A stretch of DNA of 15,613 nucleotides from FEN-727 sp036508635 (GTDB lineage: Bacteria > Actinomycetota > Geothermincolia > Fen-727 > Anoxymicrobiaceae), in NCBI GenBank assembly GCA_036508635.1, contig DATCGY010000131.1, forward strand, positions 1-15,613, in the 5' to 3' direction. Positions 1-7,258 of the stretch are shown piece by piece. Both the position numbers and the translations under genes were made by a program. Every line of letters starts with the position of its first letter. Position 1 is the first letter of the stretch. The notes under the pieces were generated by a model. The model was not told where the DNA came from and did no database searches. It was given only the letters and a program-made list of their open reading frames with translations.

Positions 1-1
1 A

Positions 2-160
2 ACCGGTCTCGCGGACAAAACACGGGCATCTGGTGCCGCCCCCTCAACTCCCGGTGGGCCACCGACGGGCGCTGATGGCGAGGGCGACGTCGGCGCCGGA
101 CTCTCGCGCGAGAGGCACGAGCCGTCCAGCCACTGGAGAAACGCGGACAACAGTTCCTGA
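2..160 (+). CDS. possible 3' end of an unrecognised rightward gene (partial)
   Basis: A reading frame open from the left edge runs 52 codons to a TGA at 158-160. Its codons mostly end in G or C, as in the real genes here. The encoded tail is rich in Gly, Pro, Ala and Ser and looks disordered, so no family can be recognised. It would converge with ddl, leaving about 40 bases between the stops. Two frames on the other strand are also partly open in this stretch, so the coding call is weak. The region may instead be non-coding. Confidence 0.22.
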   Translation, partial: TGLADKTRASGAAPSTPGGPPTGADGEGDVGAGLSRERHEPSSHWRNADNSS

Positions 161-176
161 AGCGAGCGTCAGGAAC
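153..176. terminator. hairpin between ddl and the left-edge frame
   Basis: GTTCCTGA (153-160) and TCAGGAAC (169-176) form a perfect 8-bp stem around an 8-base loop, 24 bases beyond the ddl stop. It could end transcription of ddl or of a rightward gene. No T-run follows on either strand, so it is not a canonical intrinsic terminator. The terminator role is inference from position. Confidence 0.35.
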
Positions 177-199
177 AACCGGCGCCGTGGAACTGTACG

Positions 200-1135
200 C
201 TACGCAAGAGCGAGTTCGACCAGTCGCTCGACCAGGTCGCCGAAAGGCATCCCCGCAGCTTCCGCTGCTATGGGAAGGAGGCTGGTCTCGGTCATTCCAG
301 GGCTGATGTTCAGCTCCAACACGTTAGCGGTCCCGCCTTCATCGACGATCATATCGACGCGCGAGAGCTCCTTGCAACGGAGCAACCTGTGGACCTGAAG
401 CGCCAGGCCCGAGACTTCGTCGGCCGCCTCTTCGCTCAGCCGCGCGGGCACGAAGTAGTTGGTCTTGCCAGGCGAGTACCGGGCGTCGAAATCGTAGAAC
501 CCCGACTCGGGAACGACCTCGACTGCCGGAAGGGCCTGCGGGCTCACGTTTCCGATTACGCCGACGGCCACCTCTGTGCCCGCGACAAACGATTCGATGA
601 TGACCCGGTCGTCGTATCCGAGGGCCGTCAGTATAGCTGTAGAGAGGGCATCGCGAGACCGGACTATTGTCACGCCCAGAGCCGAACCCTGAGCGGCCGG
701 CTTCACAACTACGGGGCCTCCGAGTTTCTCCCACAGGCTGGGCAGCGCCGCAGCTGCACCCATGTCCTCGATAGTCGATGAGCTCACGCTGAAGTACGCT
801 GGCGTGGGAATCCCGTTTGCGATGAAAAGCTCCTTGGAGAGCACCTTGTTGAATCCGATTATGCTGGGAAGAGGTCCGGGCCCTGTATACGGGATCCCAA
901 GGATTTCGAGGAGTTCCTGAATGGTTCCGTCTTCGCCGTCTTTGCCGTGCAGAGCTATATATACGAGGTCGGGCCTCTCACTGATAAGAGTGGGGACCAG
1001 GGTCTCATCGACATCGAGCGCAGTCACAGGGTAATCCCTCTCTCTCAAGGCGCGCTCGATACGCTTGCCCGATTTGATCGAGACGTCCCGTTCGAGCGAG
1101 CGACCACCCATCAGCACTGCGATCCTGGGTTTCAT
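200..1135 (-). CDS. ddl: D-alanine--D-alanine ligase
   Basis: ATP-grasp ligase that joins two D-alanines in the cytoplasm to make the terminal dipeptide of the peptidoglycan precursor. The 311-residue length is usual. Visible features are the N-terminal GGRSLERDVS motif with the conserved Glu at residue 15, HGKDGEDG at 63-70, the ATP-grasp core around VVVKPAAQGS (142-151), and the C-terminal LELNISPGMT (273-282) with metal ligands E274 and N276. Tyr220, in the FDARY segment, corresponds to the Tyr that marks D-Ala-D-Ala rather than D-Ala-D-Lac enzymes. An in-frame ATG five codons upstream (1150) exists. I chose 1135 because AAGGAGAAGG lies directly before it and inside the longer version. It lies 68 bases after the aminotransferase on the same strand and is probably co-transcribed with it. 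Confidence 0.95.
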   Translation of the reverse strand: MKPRIAVLMGGRSLERDVSIKSGKRIERALRERDYPVTALDVDETLVPTLISERPDLVYIALHGKDGEDGTIQELLEILGIPYTGPGPLPSIIGFNKVLSKELFIANGIPTPAYFSVSSSTIEDMGAAAALPSLWEKLGGPVVVKPAAQGSALGVTIVRSRDALSTAILTALGYDDRVIIESFVAGTEVAVGVIGNVSPQALPAVEVVPESGFYDFDARYSPGKTNYFVPARLSEEAADEVSGLALQVHRLLRCKELSRVDMIVDEGGTANVLELNISPGMTETSLLPIAAEAAGMPFGDLVERLVELALA

Positions 1136-1203
1136 GCCTTCTCCTTCCATCGGGCTCCCACCGGCCGGTGTATGGCCTCGAGCCGCGGCGGAGCCGAATG
1201 CCG

Positions 1204-2448
1204 CTACACAGTATCCAGACCTAGTGCGCGGCAGAGCCTGATCTCCTTCTTTATGACTTTCCCGAGCCGCTTTATGCCCTCGTCGATCGAGCCTTCGTCA
1301 GCGAAGCTGAAGTTGAGCCTCATATGGTTCGCGCCCGCGCTATCCGCGAAGAACGCGGTTCCCGGCACAAAAGCAACCTTCTGGAGGATTGCCAGGGGGA
1401 GCATCTTAGTCGTGTCGACGTACGCCGGAAGTGTGACCCAGATAAACAGTCCGCCTTGCGGATTCGTCCACGTGGCCTCTTCTGGAAAATACTCCGAGAG
1501 GGCTCGCAGCATCGCGTCTCTCCTGGAACGGTATATGGGTCTCAGGCTCTCGAGGTTCTTCTTCCAGAGCCCCTGCCGGATGTACTGCTCCGCGAACATC
1601 TGGCTCAGTGACGGGGAGCAAAGGTCGGCGCCCTGCTTGAGCGTGGCGATGCGCTCGAAGATCGGCGGGGGTGCAAGAGCCCAACCGGTCCTGATGCCGG
1701 GAGATACGATCTTGGACAGAGTTCCGACGTAGACGACACGCCGGCGGTCTCGCGAAGCCAGCGTCTGCAGTGGCTCACCCTCGAAACGCAAGAGCCCGTA
1801 AGGGTTATCTTCTATGATGACCAGGTCGAACTCTTCTGCGAGCTGCACGAGTCGCCCCCGGCGCTCTTCCGACATGGTGACGCCGCCCGGGTTATGGAAG
1901 TTCGGCACGACGTAGACGAACTTCGGCCTCGAGATGCGCGATTTCTTCAATAGCTCTTCGAGTTTGTCGACCACGACGCCGTTCTCGTCGAGAGGGATCG
2001 TGATGAAAGAGGGGTCGGTGGGCCTGAAAGCCGCCAGCGCCCCCACATAGGTGGGACCTTCGATTACTATGGTATCGCCGGGGTTTATAAAGATGCGCGC
2101 GAGCAGGTCGAGAGCCTGCTGGCTGCCGGTTGTCACGAGTATATGCTCGGGCTCGCAGTGGAGCCCCTCACTGGCCATTACCTCGACGAGCATCTCCTTG
2201 AGAGGTTGCCTTCCTTCGGTCTCGCAGTACTGGAACGCATCCGTATAGCTTTCGCGGATAACGGTGTCCATCGCAGCGCTGATGTCCTCCGAGGGCAGGC
2301 CTCCTATGAAAGGCAACCCGCCAGCGAAAGATATGACGTCCGAGCGCCCCGTGACGCTCATCAGGTCCCGCACCTCCGACGACTTGATGAGGGACGTGGC
2401 CTCGGAGTAAAGGTTGGTGTAATGGTCGAAGATTATTTCAGGCGACAT
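1204..2448 (-). CDS. PLP-dependent aminotransferase, 2-aminoadipate/LysN-like
   Basis: Fold-type I aminotransferase of 414 residues in the class I/II group related to LysN and to the catalytic half of MocR regulators. There is no N-terminal helix-turn-helix, so it is an enzyme and not a regulator. The PLP lysine is K246 in GTLSKIVSPGIRTGW. N186 (in HNPGG), D214 (in IIEDNPYG) and the carboxylate-binding R377 are in place. Relatives transaminate 2-aminoadipate, aromatic or branched-chain amino acids with 2-oxoglutarate, and the substrate here cannot be read from the sequence. Its place before ddl could mean a role in amino acids for cell-wall precursors, but that is only inference. The ATG at 2448 is preceded by GCAGGAG at good spacing. 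A TTGACA element lies about 70 bases upstream. Confidence 0.9.
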   Translation of the reverse strand: MSPEIIFDHYTNLYSEATSLIKSSEVRDLMSVTGRSDVISFAGGLPFIGGLPSEDISAAMDTVIRESYTDAFQYCETEGRQPLKEMLVEVMASEGLHCEPEHILVTTGSQQALDLLARIFINPGDTIVIEGPTYVGALAAFRPTDPSFITIPLDENGVVVDKLEELLKKSRISRPKFVYVVPNFHNPGGVTMSEERRGRLVQLAEEFDLVIIEDNPYGLLRFEGEPLQTLASRDRRRVVYVGTLSKIVSPGIRTGWALAPPPIFERIATLKQGADLCSPSLSQMFAEQYIRQGLWKKNLESLRPIYRSRRDAMLRALSEYFPEEATWTNPQGGLFIWVTLPAYVDTTKMLPLAILQKVAFVPGTAFFADSAGANHMRLNFSFADEGSIDEGIKRLGKVIKKEIRLCRALGLDTV

Positions 2449-2491
2449 GACCGCTCCTGCCCGCCACCGGGCGATTTGAGGATTTCAAATG

Positions 2492-2520
2492 AAGTTATCG
2501 CAGGAGCCTGACGATGTCAA
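2492..2520 (-). promoter_or_regulatory. candidate sigma-A promoter for the aminotransferase-ddl unit
   Basis: On the minus strand a perfect TTGACA (2515-2520) is followed after 17 bases by TAACTT (2492-2497), a weak -10. Transcription would start near 2485, giving a leader of roughly 40 bases before the aminotransferase ATG. Confidence 0.5.
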
Positions 2521-2523
2521 TTA

Positions 2524-2529
2524 TATAAT
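2524..2529 (+). promoter_or_regulatory. candidate -10 element of the che operon
   Basis: A perfect TATAAT lies 43 bases before the GTG of the short frame and 117 before cheR. No convincing -35 is seen at 16-18 bases upstream, and no clear sigma-D type element is seen either. It lies four bases from the TTGACA of the divergent promoter, so the two polymerase sites would overlap. Confidence 0.35.
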
Positions 2530-2566
2530 CGGGGTAGCCTGGCGGATATAGGGAGGCTGACGGACA

Positions 2567-2644
2567 GTGGATATCAAACAATTAAATAGAGTATTAGCAG
2601 ACGGACAAATGACTGAAGTCAAACTATCAGGGGCGCGCATTTGA
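2567..2644 (+). CDS. short reading frame (25 codons) coupled to cheR
   Basis: GTG at 2567 starts a 25-codon frame ending in TGA at 2642-2644. GGGAGG at 2551-2556 is a good ribosome-binding site 10 bases ahead. Its stop overlaps the cheR TTG in the arrangement TTGA (2641-2644), the classic layout for translational coupling. The peptide begins MDIKQLNRVLADGQ and is unrelated to any family I recognise. Codons are more A/T-rich than in the neighbouring genes. It may be a real small protein, a leader that sets cheR translation, or chance. Too short to judge by composition alone. Confidence 0.4.
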   Translation: MDIKQLNRVLADGQMTEVKLSGARI

Positions 2645-3528
2645 TCTCTGACGAACGGGCCTTCTCACTGTTAAAGAGGCGCATTTTCCTTGATCGGGGG
2701 CTGGACTGCGAGCAATACAAGGAAAACTACCTGAAGCGCAGGATCGCCGTTCGCCTCAGGGCTACCGAGGTGGAGAACCACCTCGAGTACCTTCAGGTCC
2801 TCAGGAAGAACCCTGAGGAGTATACGAAGCTCCTGAACGAGCTCACCATCAACGTCACCCAGTTCTTCAGAGACGCCGACGTGTATAAGAGATTGCGCGA
2901 ATCCGTGATCCCCTCGCTTATCGAGGCAAAAACCAGGGTCAGGTCCAGGGCGCTGCGCGTCTGGAGCGCGGGTTGCGCCAGCGGGGAAGAGCCTTATTCC
3001 TTGGCCATGCTAATAGATGAGGTTCTTGGAGCCGAAACAAGCAAGTGGAACGTGCGTGTTGTCGGGTCCGATTACGACGAGCGTAGCCTGAGGGCTGCAA
3101 AGGCCGGGATCTACCGCAACCTAGACTTGCCCGAGCACTTGAACGTCTCGCGATACTTCAAGACGGCCGAGATTCCGTCGGGGTGGGAGTACGCCGTGCG
3201 GGAAAACACAATGAACAGGGTTCGATTCGAAAAGATCAACCTGCTCGAGTTCAGCGGGCAGCGCCACTTCGACCTGGTCATGTGCCGTAACGTGCTAATC
3301 TATTTCGGCCGTGAGGTGCAGACCAAGCTGATCGAAGCGCTCGCGGGAAGCATCTTGGGCGAGGGCTACCTCGTGCTTGGCAAATCCGAGACGGTTGGTA
3401 CGGAAACGTCGTCCTTCCTCAAGCCCTTGTACCCCATCGAGAGGATCTACCAGTCCGTCCCGGACAGCAAGTCTGGCTCGCGGACACGAGACCCCGGGAA
3501 CACCCGGGGGGGTTCGTCCCGTGGGTGA
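2641..3528 (+). CDS. cheR: chemoreceptor glutamate methyltransferase CheR
   Basis: Cytoplasmic methyltransferase that uses S-adenosylmethionine to methylate glutamates on the chemoreceptor signalling helices, the adaptation step opposed by CheB. 295 residues. The N-terminal helical domain carries the basic receptor-contact helix YLKRRIAVRLRA (30-41) and NELTINVTQFFRD (66-78). The SAM-binding motif is WSAGCASGEEPYS (108-120). VMCRNVLIYF (213-222) and LGKSE (246-250) are the other family motifs. The start is TTG, supported by AGGGG (2629-2633) seven bases ahead and by alignment to the family N-terminus. The last 20 or so residues are a Ser/Arg/Gly-rich tail outside the catalytic fold. It opens the che operon and its stop lies four bases before the mcp1 ATG. 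Confidence 0.95.
   Translation: MISDERAFSLLKRRIFLDRGLDCEQYKENYLKRRIAVRLRATEVENHLEYLQVLRKNPEEYTKLLNELTINVTQFFRDADVYKRLRESVIPSLIEAKTRVRSRALRVWSAGCASGEEPYSLAMLIDEVLGAETSKWNVRVVGSDYDERSLRAAKAGIYRNLDLPEHLNVSRYFKTAEIPSGWEYAVRENTMNRVRFEKINLLEFSGQRHFDLVMCRNVLIYFGREVQTKLIEALAGSILGEGYLVLGKSETVGTETSSFLKPLYPIERIYQSVPDSKSGSRTRDPGNTRGGSSRG
3492..3509 (+). other. GC-rich hairpin at the cheR/mcp1 junction
   Basis: CCCCGGG (3492-3498) and CCCGGGG (3503-3509) form a perfect 7-bp stem with an AACA loop, inside the last codons of cheR and about 24 bases before the mcp1 ATG. A run of seven G (3506-3512) makes up its 3' arm. It could affect mcp1 translation or mRNA stability. No T-run follows, so it is not an intrinsic terminator. 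Confidence 0.4.
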
Positions 3529-3532
3529 CCTG

Positions 3533-5278
3533 ATGCACAGGGCGTGGCATGCTCTCAGAGTCCCGACCTTTCAGATGAGGATCGGCGAGACTTTCGTGGT
3601 GGTGATGTGCATCGTCGGCTCGCTCCTGGCAGTGGGTGGGATAGTGCTCTTGCAGAGCGCTCACGCCAGGGATTGGTCCGACGCCGCCAACAAGGTGAAC
3701 TTGATGGCTGTTCCGATGGCCACCGGGGTAGAGGACGTGAGGAAAGCCGAAGCCTTGCTGTTCTATGGCCAGACACGTCAGGCGGACGCGCTGAATTCCC
3801 GCGGAGCGAGATCGCTTGACCGGGCTCGCGACGGGTTGGCGAGCCTGCCGGCCGACCTGGGCGCTATAGTTGGCAACGCTAGACTCGGGGGGCTCCAGGC
3901 CACCGCAGACGCGGCTTACGCAAATATCAGTAACGTCGAAAAGCTGTTTCAACAGGAGAGGAGCCTTGTGCTGTCCGGTGCCCCCGCCGCCACCACGGCA
4001 GGGGTGCGCGCCGCTCTCGACGCCGCTCTCGACCGTGTACTTCGGGACAGTGGGGCACTCAACCGGCTCGAAGCCGCATACGTACGTGAGTCGCTCAAGG
4101 CCGGCGCGGATATCCTCTCGTTCGGCTCGCTTGCTTATTCGGTGATACTGGTCGTGACGATCATCCTCGGCATCGTCACCATCACGGTCGCTTATAGGGG
4201 CATATCGGGATCGATCCTGAAAATGGTCCGCGAGGTGAAGGAGATTGCGAGGGGGAAGGGCGACCTTACGGCAACAGTGAACGTTGAGACGAAGGACGTG
4301 ATCGGCGAGCTGGGAGGCTCGATCAACGAGCTGGTCTGCTCGCTTCGCGACTCGATGCTGGAGATAAGGTCTGTCTCGATGGACATGTTGAGCTCGGCCG
4401 ATGACCTCGCGGAGGCCATCGAGGGCATGTCGGGATCCATTGCGGAAGTGACCGCCGCCGCCCAGCAGATATCCTCCGGAAGCGAAGACCAGGCAAGAAA
4501 AGCTGAGGAGACGTCCAACGCGATGGCCCGCGTCGCCCGGTCGCTCGAGGGCATCAGTGAGAGAGGGCAGGTGTCCGCCAGGCAGAGCGAGCTGACCGCC
4601 GAACTCGCGCAGGCTGGCGGGGCGGCTGCCACCGAAGCTGTACAGGCCATGGAGCAGATATTCGCATCGGTGGAAAAGTCAGAGCTACTTGTAACCGGCC
4701 TGGGGGAGAGATTTGCGCAAATTGGGATTATAATCGATGTGATAACCGACATAGCCGATCAGACAAACCTGCTGGCCTTGAACGCCGCCATCGAGGCGGC
4801 ACGCGCTGGAGAGCATGGCAAGGGGTTCGCGGTGGTGGCGGGCGAGGTACGTAAACTCGCCGAGAACTCCAAGCGCTCCGCGGAGCAGATATCTCATCTT
4901 ATCCGGGAGATAATGTCTGAGACGAATAAGGTAGCAGCCTCGATGGAGGATGGCACCGATAGTGTTCGGGCCGGGCGCGAGGTTGCCGAGAAGGCAGGAG
5001 AGTCGCTCGAAGGGATCGTGACCTCTTCGCAGACAAGCGCGCGCGTGGCTGTGGAAATATCCGCGGCGATACAGACGATCGCCGCGAATATCGACCAGGT
5101 TTTTGCTACGATCAACGACATCGCGTCCATTGCGCAGGAGACGGCTGCGAGCACCGAACAGGTGACTGCCACGATCGGTGAGCAGAACGAAAACACGGAG
5201 AGCATCGCACGAGCTTCGCTGGGCCTTGCGGAACTGGCGTCCAAGCTCAACGAATTTAGCGAGGGGTTCAGGCTTTAG
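3533..5278 (+). CDS. methyl-accepting chemotaxis protein with extracellular sensor domain
   Basis: Membrane chemoreceptor of about 581 residues. Predicted layout: a short cytoplasmic start; TM1 about 18-41; an extracytoplasmic region of about 150 residues, probably helical; TM2 about 196-221; HAMP to about 275; then a long coiled-coil signalling domain. The hairpin tip that binds CheA and CheW is the near-invariant ITDIADQTNLLALNAAIEAA segment (about 404-423) followed by ARAGEHGKGFAVVAGEVRKLAE. A methylation-type site AAAQQISS has Q311-Q312, and another has Q535-E536; these Gln residues would need deamidation first. There is no C-terminal pentapeptide tether for CheR. I chose ATG 3533 because GGGTGA precedes it by four bases. 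A GTG at 3521, overlapping cheR by eight bases, is the alternative. The ligand is unknown. Confidence 0.92.
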   Translation: MHRAWHALRVPTFQMRIGETFVVVMCIVGSLLAVGGIVLLQSAHARDWSDAANKVNLMAVPMATGVEDVRKAEALLFYGQTRQADALNSRGARSLDRARDGLASLPADLGAIVGNARLGGLQATADAAYANISNVEKLFQQERSLVLSGAPAATTAGVRAALDAALDRVLRDSGALNRLEAAYVRESLKAGADILSFGSLAYSVILVVTIILGIVTITVAYRGISGSILKMVREVKEIARGKGDLTATVNVETKDVIGELGGSINELVCSLRDSMLEIRSVSMDMLSSADDLAEAIEGMSGSIAEVTAAAQQISSGSEDQARKAEETSNAMARVARSLEGISERGQVSARQSELTAELAQAGGAAATEAVQAMEQIFASVEKSELLVTGLGERFAQIGIIIDVITDIADQTNLLALNAAIEAARAGEHGKGFAVVAGEVRKLAENSKRSAEQISHLIREIMSETNKVAASMEDGTDSVRAGREVAEKAGESLEGIVTSSQTSARVAVEISAAIQTIAANIDQVFATINDIASIAQETAASTEQVTATIGEQNENTESIARASLGLAELASKLNEFSEGFRL

Positions 5279-5353
5279 CTAGTTGCGGAGACAACAGGAA
5301 TAAAGCACTCTGCTCAGGATCAAGCCGCACATGGCTCAAACCAAGGGGGTCAC

Positions 5354-6670
5354 TTGGAAGGCGATAACGAAAAGAGCAAGATCGCAAGCTCGTGGTGGAG
5401 GAGTCTCAGCATGAGCCGGAGGTTCGTCTTAAGGACGACCCTCCTCGCGATGCCCGTCGCAATCTTAGCCGGGGTGCTCGGTACGTTGGCCCTGTCACCG
5501 AATCCTACGGGCGGTGATTGGGTGATCGGTGCTTGCTTTGGCTTTGTAGCGGGAGTCCTTGCGATCGGGATCGCCTGCACCGCGGCAATCTACATGTACG
5601 TCAAGCCGCTAGAGAAGCTCGAGACGTACTCGGAGCGCCTAATGGTTCGTGACTTCAGCGCCGATGTCGAGATGGGGGGGAGGAGCGAGCTCCTCCCTAT
5701 TACAAACGCGCTGAACGAGATGGTCAGCTCGATGCGCAAGCTTGTGGACGAGATGCACGGCGTATCCGAAAACGTCGCCGATTCCAGCAGTCTGATGGCG
5801 AGCGTCGCCAAGGAGACGACAGATGGGGTCCAGGCGACCGCATCGACTGTCGCCCAGCTCGCGCGAGGATCTGAGGAGCAGGCAAACTCCATGATGCTTG
5901 CTACCTCAACCATAAGCCAGATGGCGGAAGAGATCGACCGCGTTGCCGATGCGGCTCGCGAGGTTGCCAAGTACAGCATCGAGGCGCGCGTCACAGTGGA
6001 AGGAGGCGCCGAGGCGGTCGGCCGCGCAACCGACAAGATGGGGCGGCTGGTAGAGACCACCGGCGTCAGCGCGCAGGCGGTGCGAGACCTGGGCGAGCGT
6101 TCCGAACAGATCGGGTTGATCGTGGATGTTATTACCGATATAGCGGACCAGACCAACCTGCTGGCGCTCAACGCCGCAATTGAAGCGGCAAGGGCGGGAG
6201 AACACGGGAAGGGGTTCGCGGTAGTTGCGGGCGAAGTGCGGAAGCTGGCGGAGGGATCCGCGAGAGCGGCAAGCCAGATCGCCGGGATAATCCGCGAGAT
6301 ACAACGGACCATCAACGATACGGTCGTGCTGATGGAGAACAGCACTAAGGAGGCCGGCGAAGGCTCGACGGTAGTCGGAGAAGCAGGCGCCGCGTTGAGT
6401 AAGATCAGTGCCGCCGTCGAGACGATCGGGGCGGAAACAAACGCCATCTCCCAGGCCACCGACAGCATCGCCGAAGGTTCCAATAAAGTGGTAGAGATAA
6501 TGAACACGGTGGCAAGTATATCCGAGGAATCGTCGTCCGGCACCCAGGAGGTTTCGGCGTCGATCCAGGAGCAGACGGCGTCTATGGAAGAGATCACGGC
6601 GGCCGCCAGCGAGCTTGCCGAGACCGCGGAGAGGTTGAGAGGGTTGATCGAGGACATTACAACCTCGTGA
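5354..6670 (+). CDS. methyl-accepting chemotaxis protein lacking an extracellular domain
   Basis: Chemoreceptor of 438 residues. Two membrane segments (about 25-47 and 56-83) are joined by a loop of only about eight residues, so there is almost no outside portion. A HAMP-like region (about 84-135) and a full signalling domain follow, with the same ITDIADQTNLLALNAAIEAA tip as the first receptor. The paired site SISEESSS (E391-E392) is already Glu-Glu. Input may come through the membrane, the HAMP region or partner receptors. The TTG at 5354 is preceded by AAGGGGGT. An ATG at 5411 has the stronger site GGAGGAG, but the residues it would remove (SSWWRSLS before a basic stretch) look like a typical receptor N-terminus. 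A gap of 75 bases without a hairpin separates it from mcp1. Confidence 0.9.
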   Translation: MEGDNEKSKIASSWWRSLSMSRRFVLRTTLLAMPVAILAGVLGTLALSPNPTGGDWVIGACFGFVAGVLAIGIACTAAIYMYVKPLEKLETYSERLMVRDFSADVEMGGRSELLPITNALNEMVSSMRKLVDEMHGVSENVADSSSLMASVAKETTDGVQATASTVAQLARGSEEQANSMMLATSTISQMAEEIDRVADAAREVAKYSIEARVTVEGGAEAVGRATDKMGRLVETTGVSAQAVRDLGERSEQIGLIVDVITDIADQTNLLALNAAIEAARAGEHGKGFAVVAGEVRKLAEGSARAASQIAGIIREIQRTINDTVVLMENSTKEAGEGSTVVGEAGAALSKISAAVETIGAETNAISQATDSIAEGSNKVVEIMNTVASISEESSSGTQEVSASIQEQTASMEEITAAASELAETAERLRGLIEDITTS

Positions 6671-6685
6671 GCCTCGGGAGGAACG

Positions 6686-7201
6686 ATGGATGAACAGGGG
6701 TATGCGATAGACCGGGAGATGCAGCTCGTGGCCTTCAAAGTGGGCCGTGAGGATTTCGGTGTCGACGTAAAGAAAGTCGAGGGAGTCATCTCGCTGGTCG
6801 ACATAACGCGCATGCCGAGGTCGCCGCATTTCGTCGAAGGGATCATCAACCTCCGTGGTCAGATCGTCGCAGTTATCGACCTTGGCACGCGGCTCGAGAT
6901 CGAGGCCGCAGACAGGTCTTCCAAGACGAGGATCGTGGTGGTGGAAGCACAGGAGGTCAAGGTCGGGCTTATCGTCGAATCGCCAGAGGTTATCAACATC
7001 AACAGGGACGACATCGAAGCCTCGCCCACGATCGCGGCGAGCGACGTCAAGTCATCCTTTATCAAGGGGGTCGTCAAGCTCGGGGACAGGCTCCTCATTC
7101 TGCTCGACGTAGACAGGGTGCTCACAGACGAAGAGCGCCTGGGAATCGACGAAATAGACATGTCTGAATTGGCGCACCACGAAGCCGGCGAGGCGGAATG
7201 A
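6686..7201 (+). CDS. cheW: chemotaxis coupling protein CheW
   Basis: Scaffold protein that links receptor tips to the P5 domain of CheA in the signalling array. 171 residues, a single SH3-like CheW domain covering about 10-150. The hallmark GIINLRGQIVAVIDLGTR (52-69) includes the conserved Arg57, and IKGVVKLGDRLLILLDVDRVL (126-146) is the usual C-terminal strand pair. The final 25 residues are acidic and lie beyond the domain. GGGAGG four bases ahead supports the ATG. It starts 15 bases after mcp2. Confidence 0.95.
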   Translation: MDEQGYAIDREMQLVAFKVGREDFGVDVKKVEGVISLVDITRMPRSPHFVEGIINLRGQIVAVIDLGTRLEIEAADRSSKTRIVVVEAQEVKVGLIVESPEVININRDDIEASPTIAASDVKSSFIKGVVKLGDRLLILLDVDRVLTDEERLGIDEIDMSELAHHEAGEAE

Positions 7202-7258
7202 TGATCCCCGAGGGAGAGGCCCGCACCGTCACGGCGTTTGACAAGGAGGAGTTGTCCG

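Noticed and set aside
46..199. Minus-strand extension in the ddl frame past its TAG
   Set aside because: Open for about 50 codons, but ddl already ends at its normal length, and the extension has no SD or family resemblance.
33..398. Rightward open frame of 121 codons at the left edge
   Set aside because: Arg/Ser-rich and overlaps the conserved C-terminal third of ddl.
1158..1169. CACCGGCCGGTG palindrome between the aminotransferase and ddl
   Set aside because: Short, no T-run, and easily expected by chance in GC-rich DNA.
947..1732. Rightward open frame of 261 codons across ddl and the aminotransferase
   Set aside because: Crosses two well-supported genes on the other strand and has no recognisable domain.
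4192..4752. Open frame of 186 codons antisense to mcp1
   Set aside because: Same cause: a Ser-rich shadow of the receptor signalling domain.
5331..5414. 27-codon frame starting ATG at 5331 and ending in ATGA with the internal ATG 5411 of mcp2
   Set aside because: No good ribosome-binding site, Arg-rich peptide, and mcp2 more likely starts at 5354, which would make this an out-of-frame overlap.
4741..6250. Repeat shared by mcp1 and mcp2 at the signalling tip
   Set aside because: Identical mainly at protein level with many synonymous base differences; ordinary family conservation, not a recent duplication or recombination repeat.
5590..6849. Open frame of 419 codons antisense to mcp2 and the start of cheW
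   Set aside because: Ser/Ala/Thr-rich low-complexity product produced by the codon bias of the receptor coiled coil; no ribosome-binding site or family resemblance.
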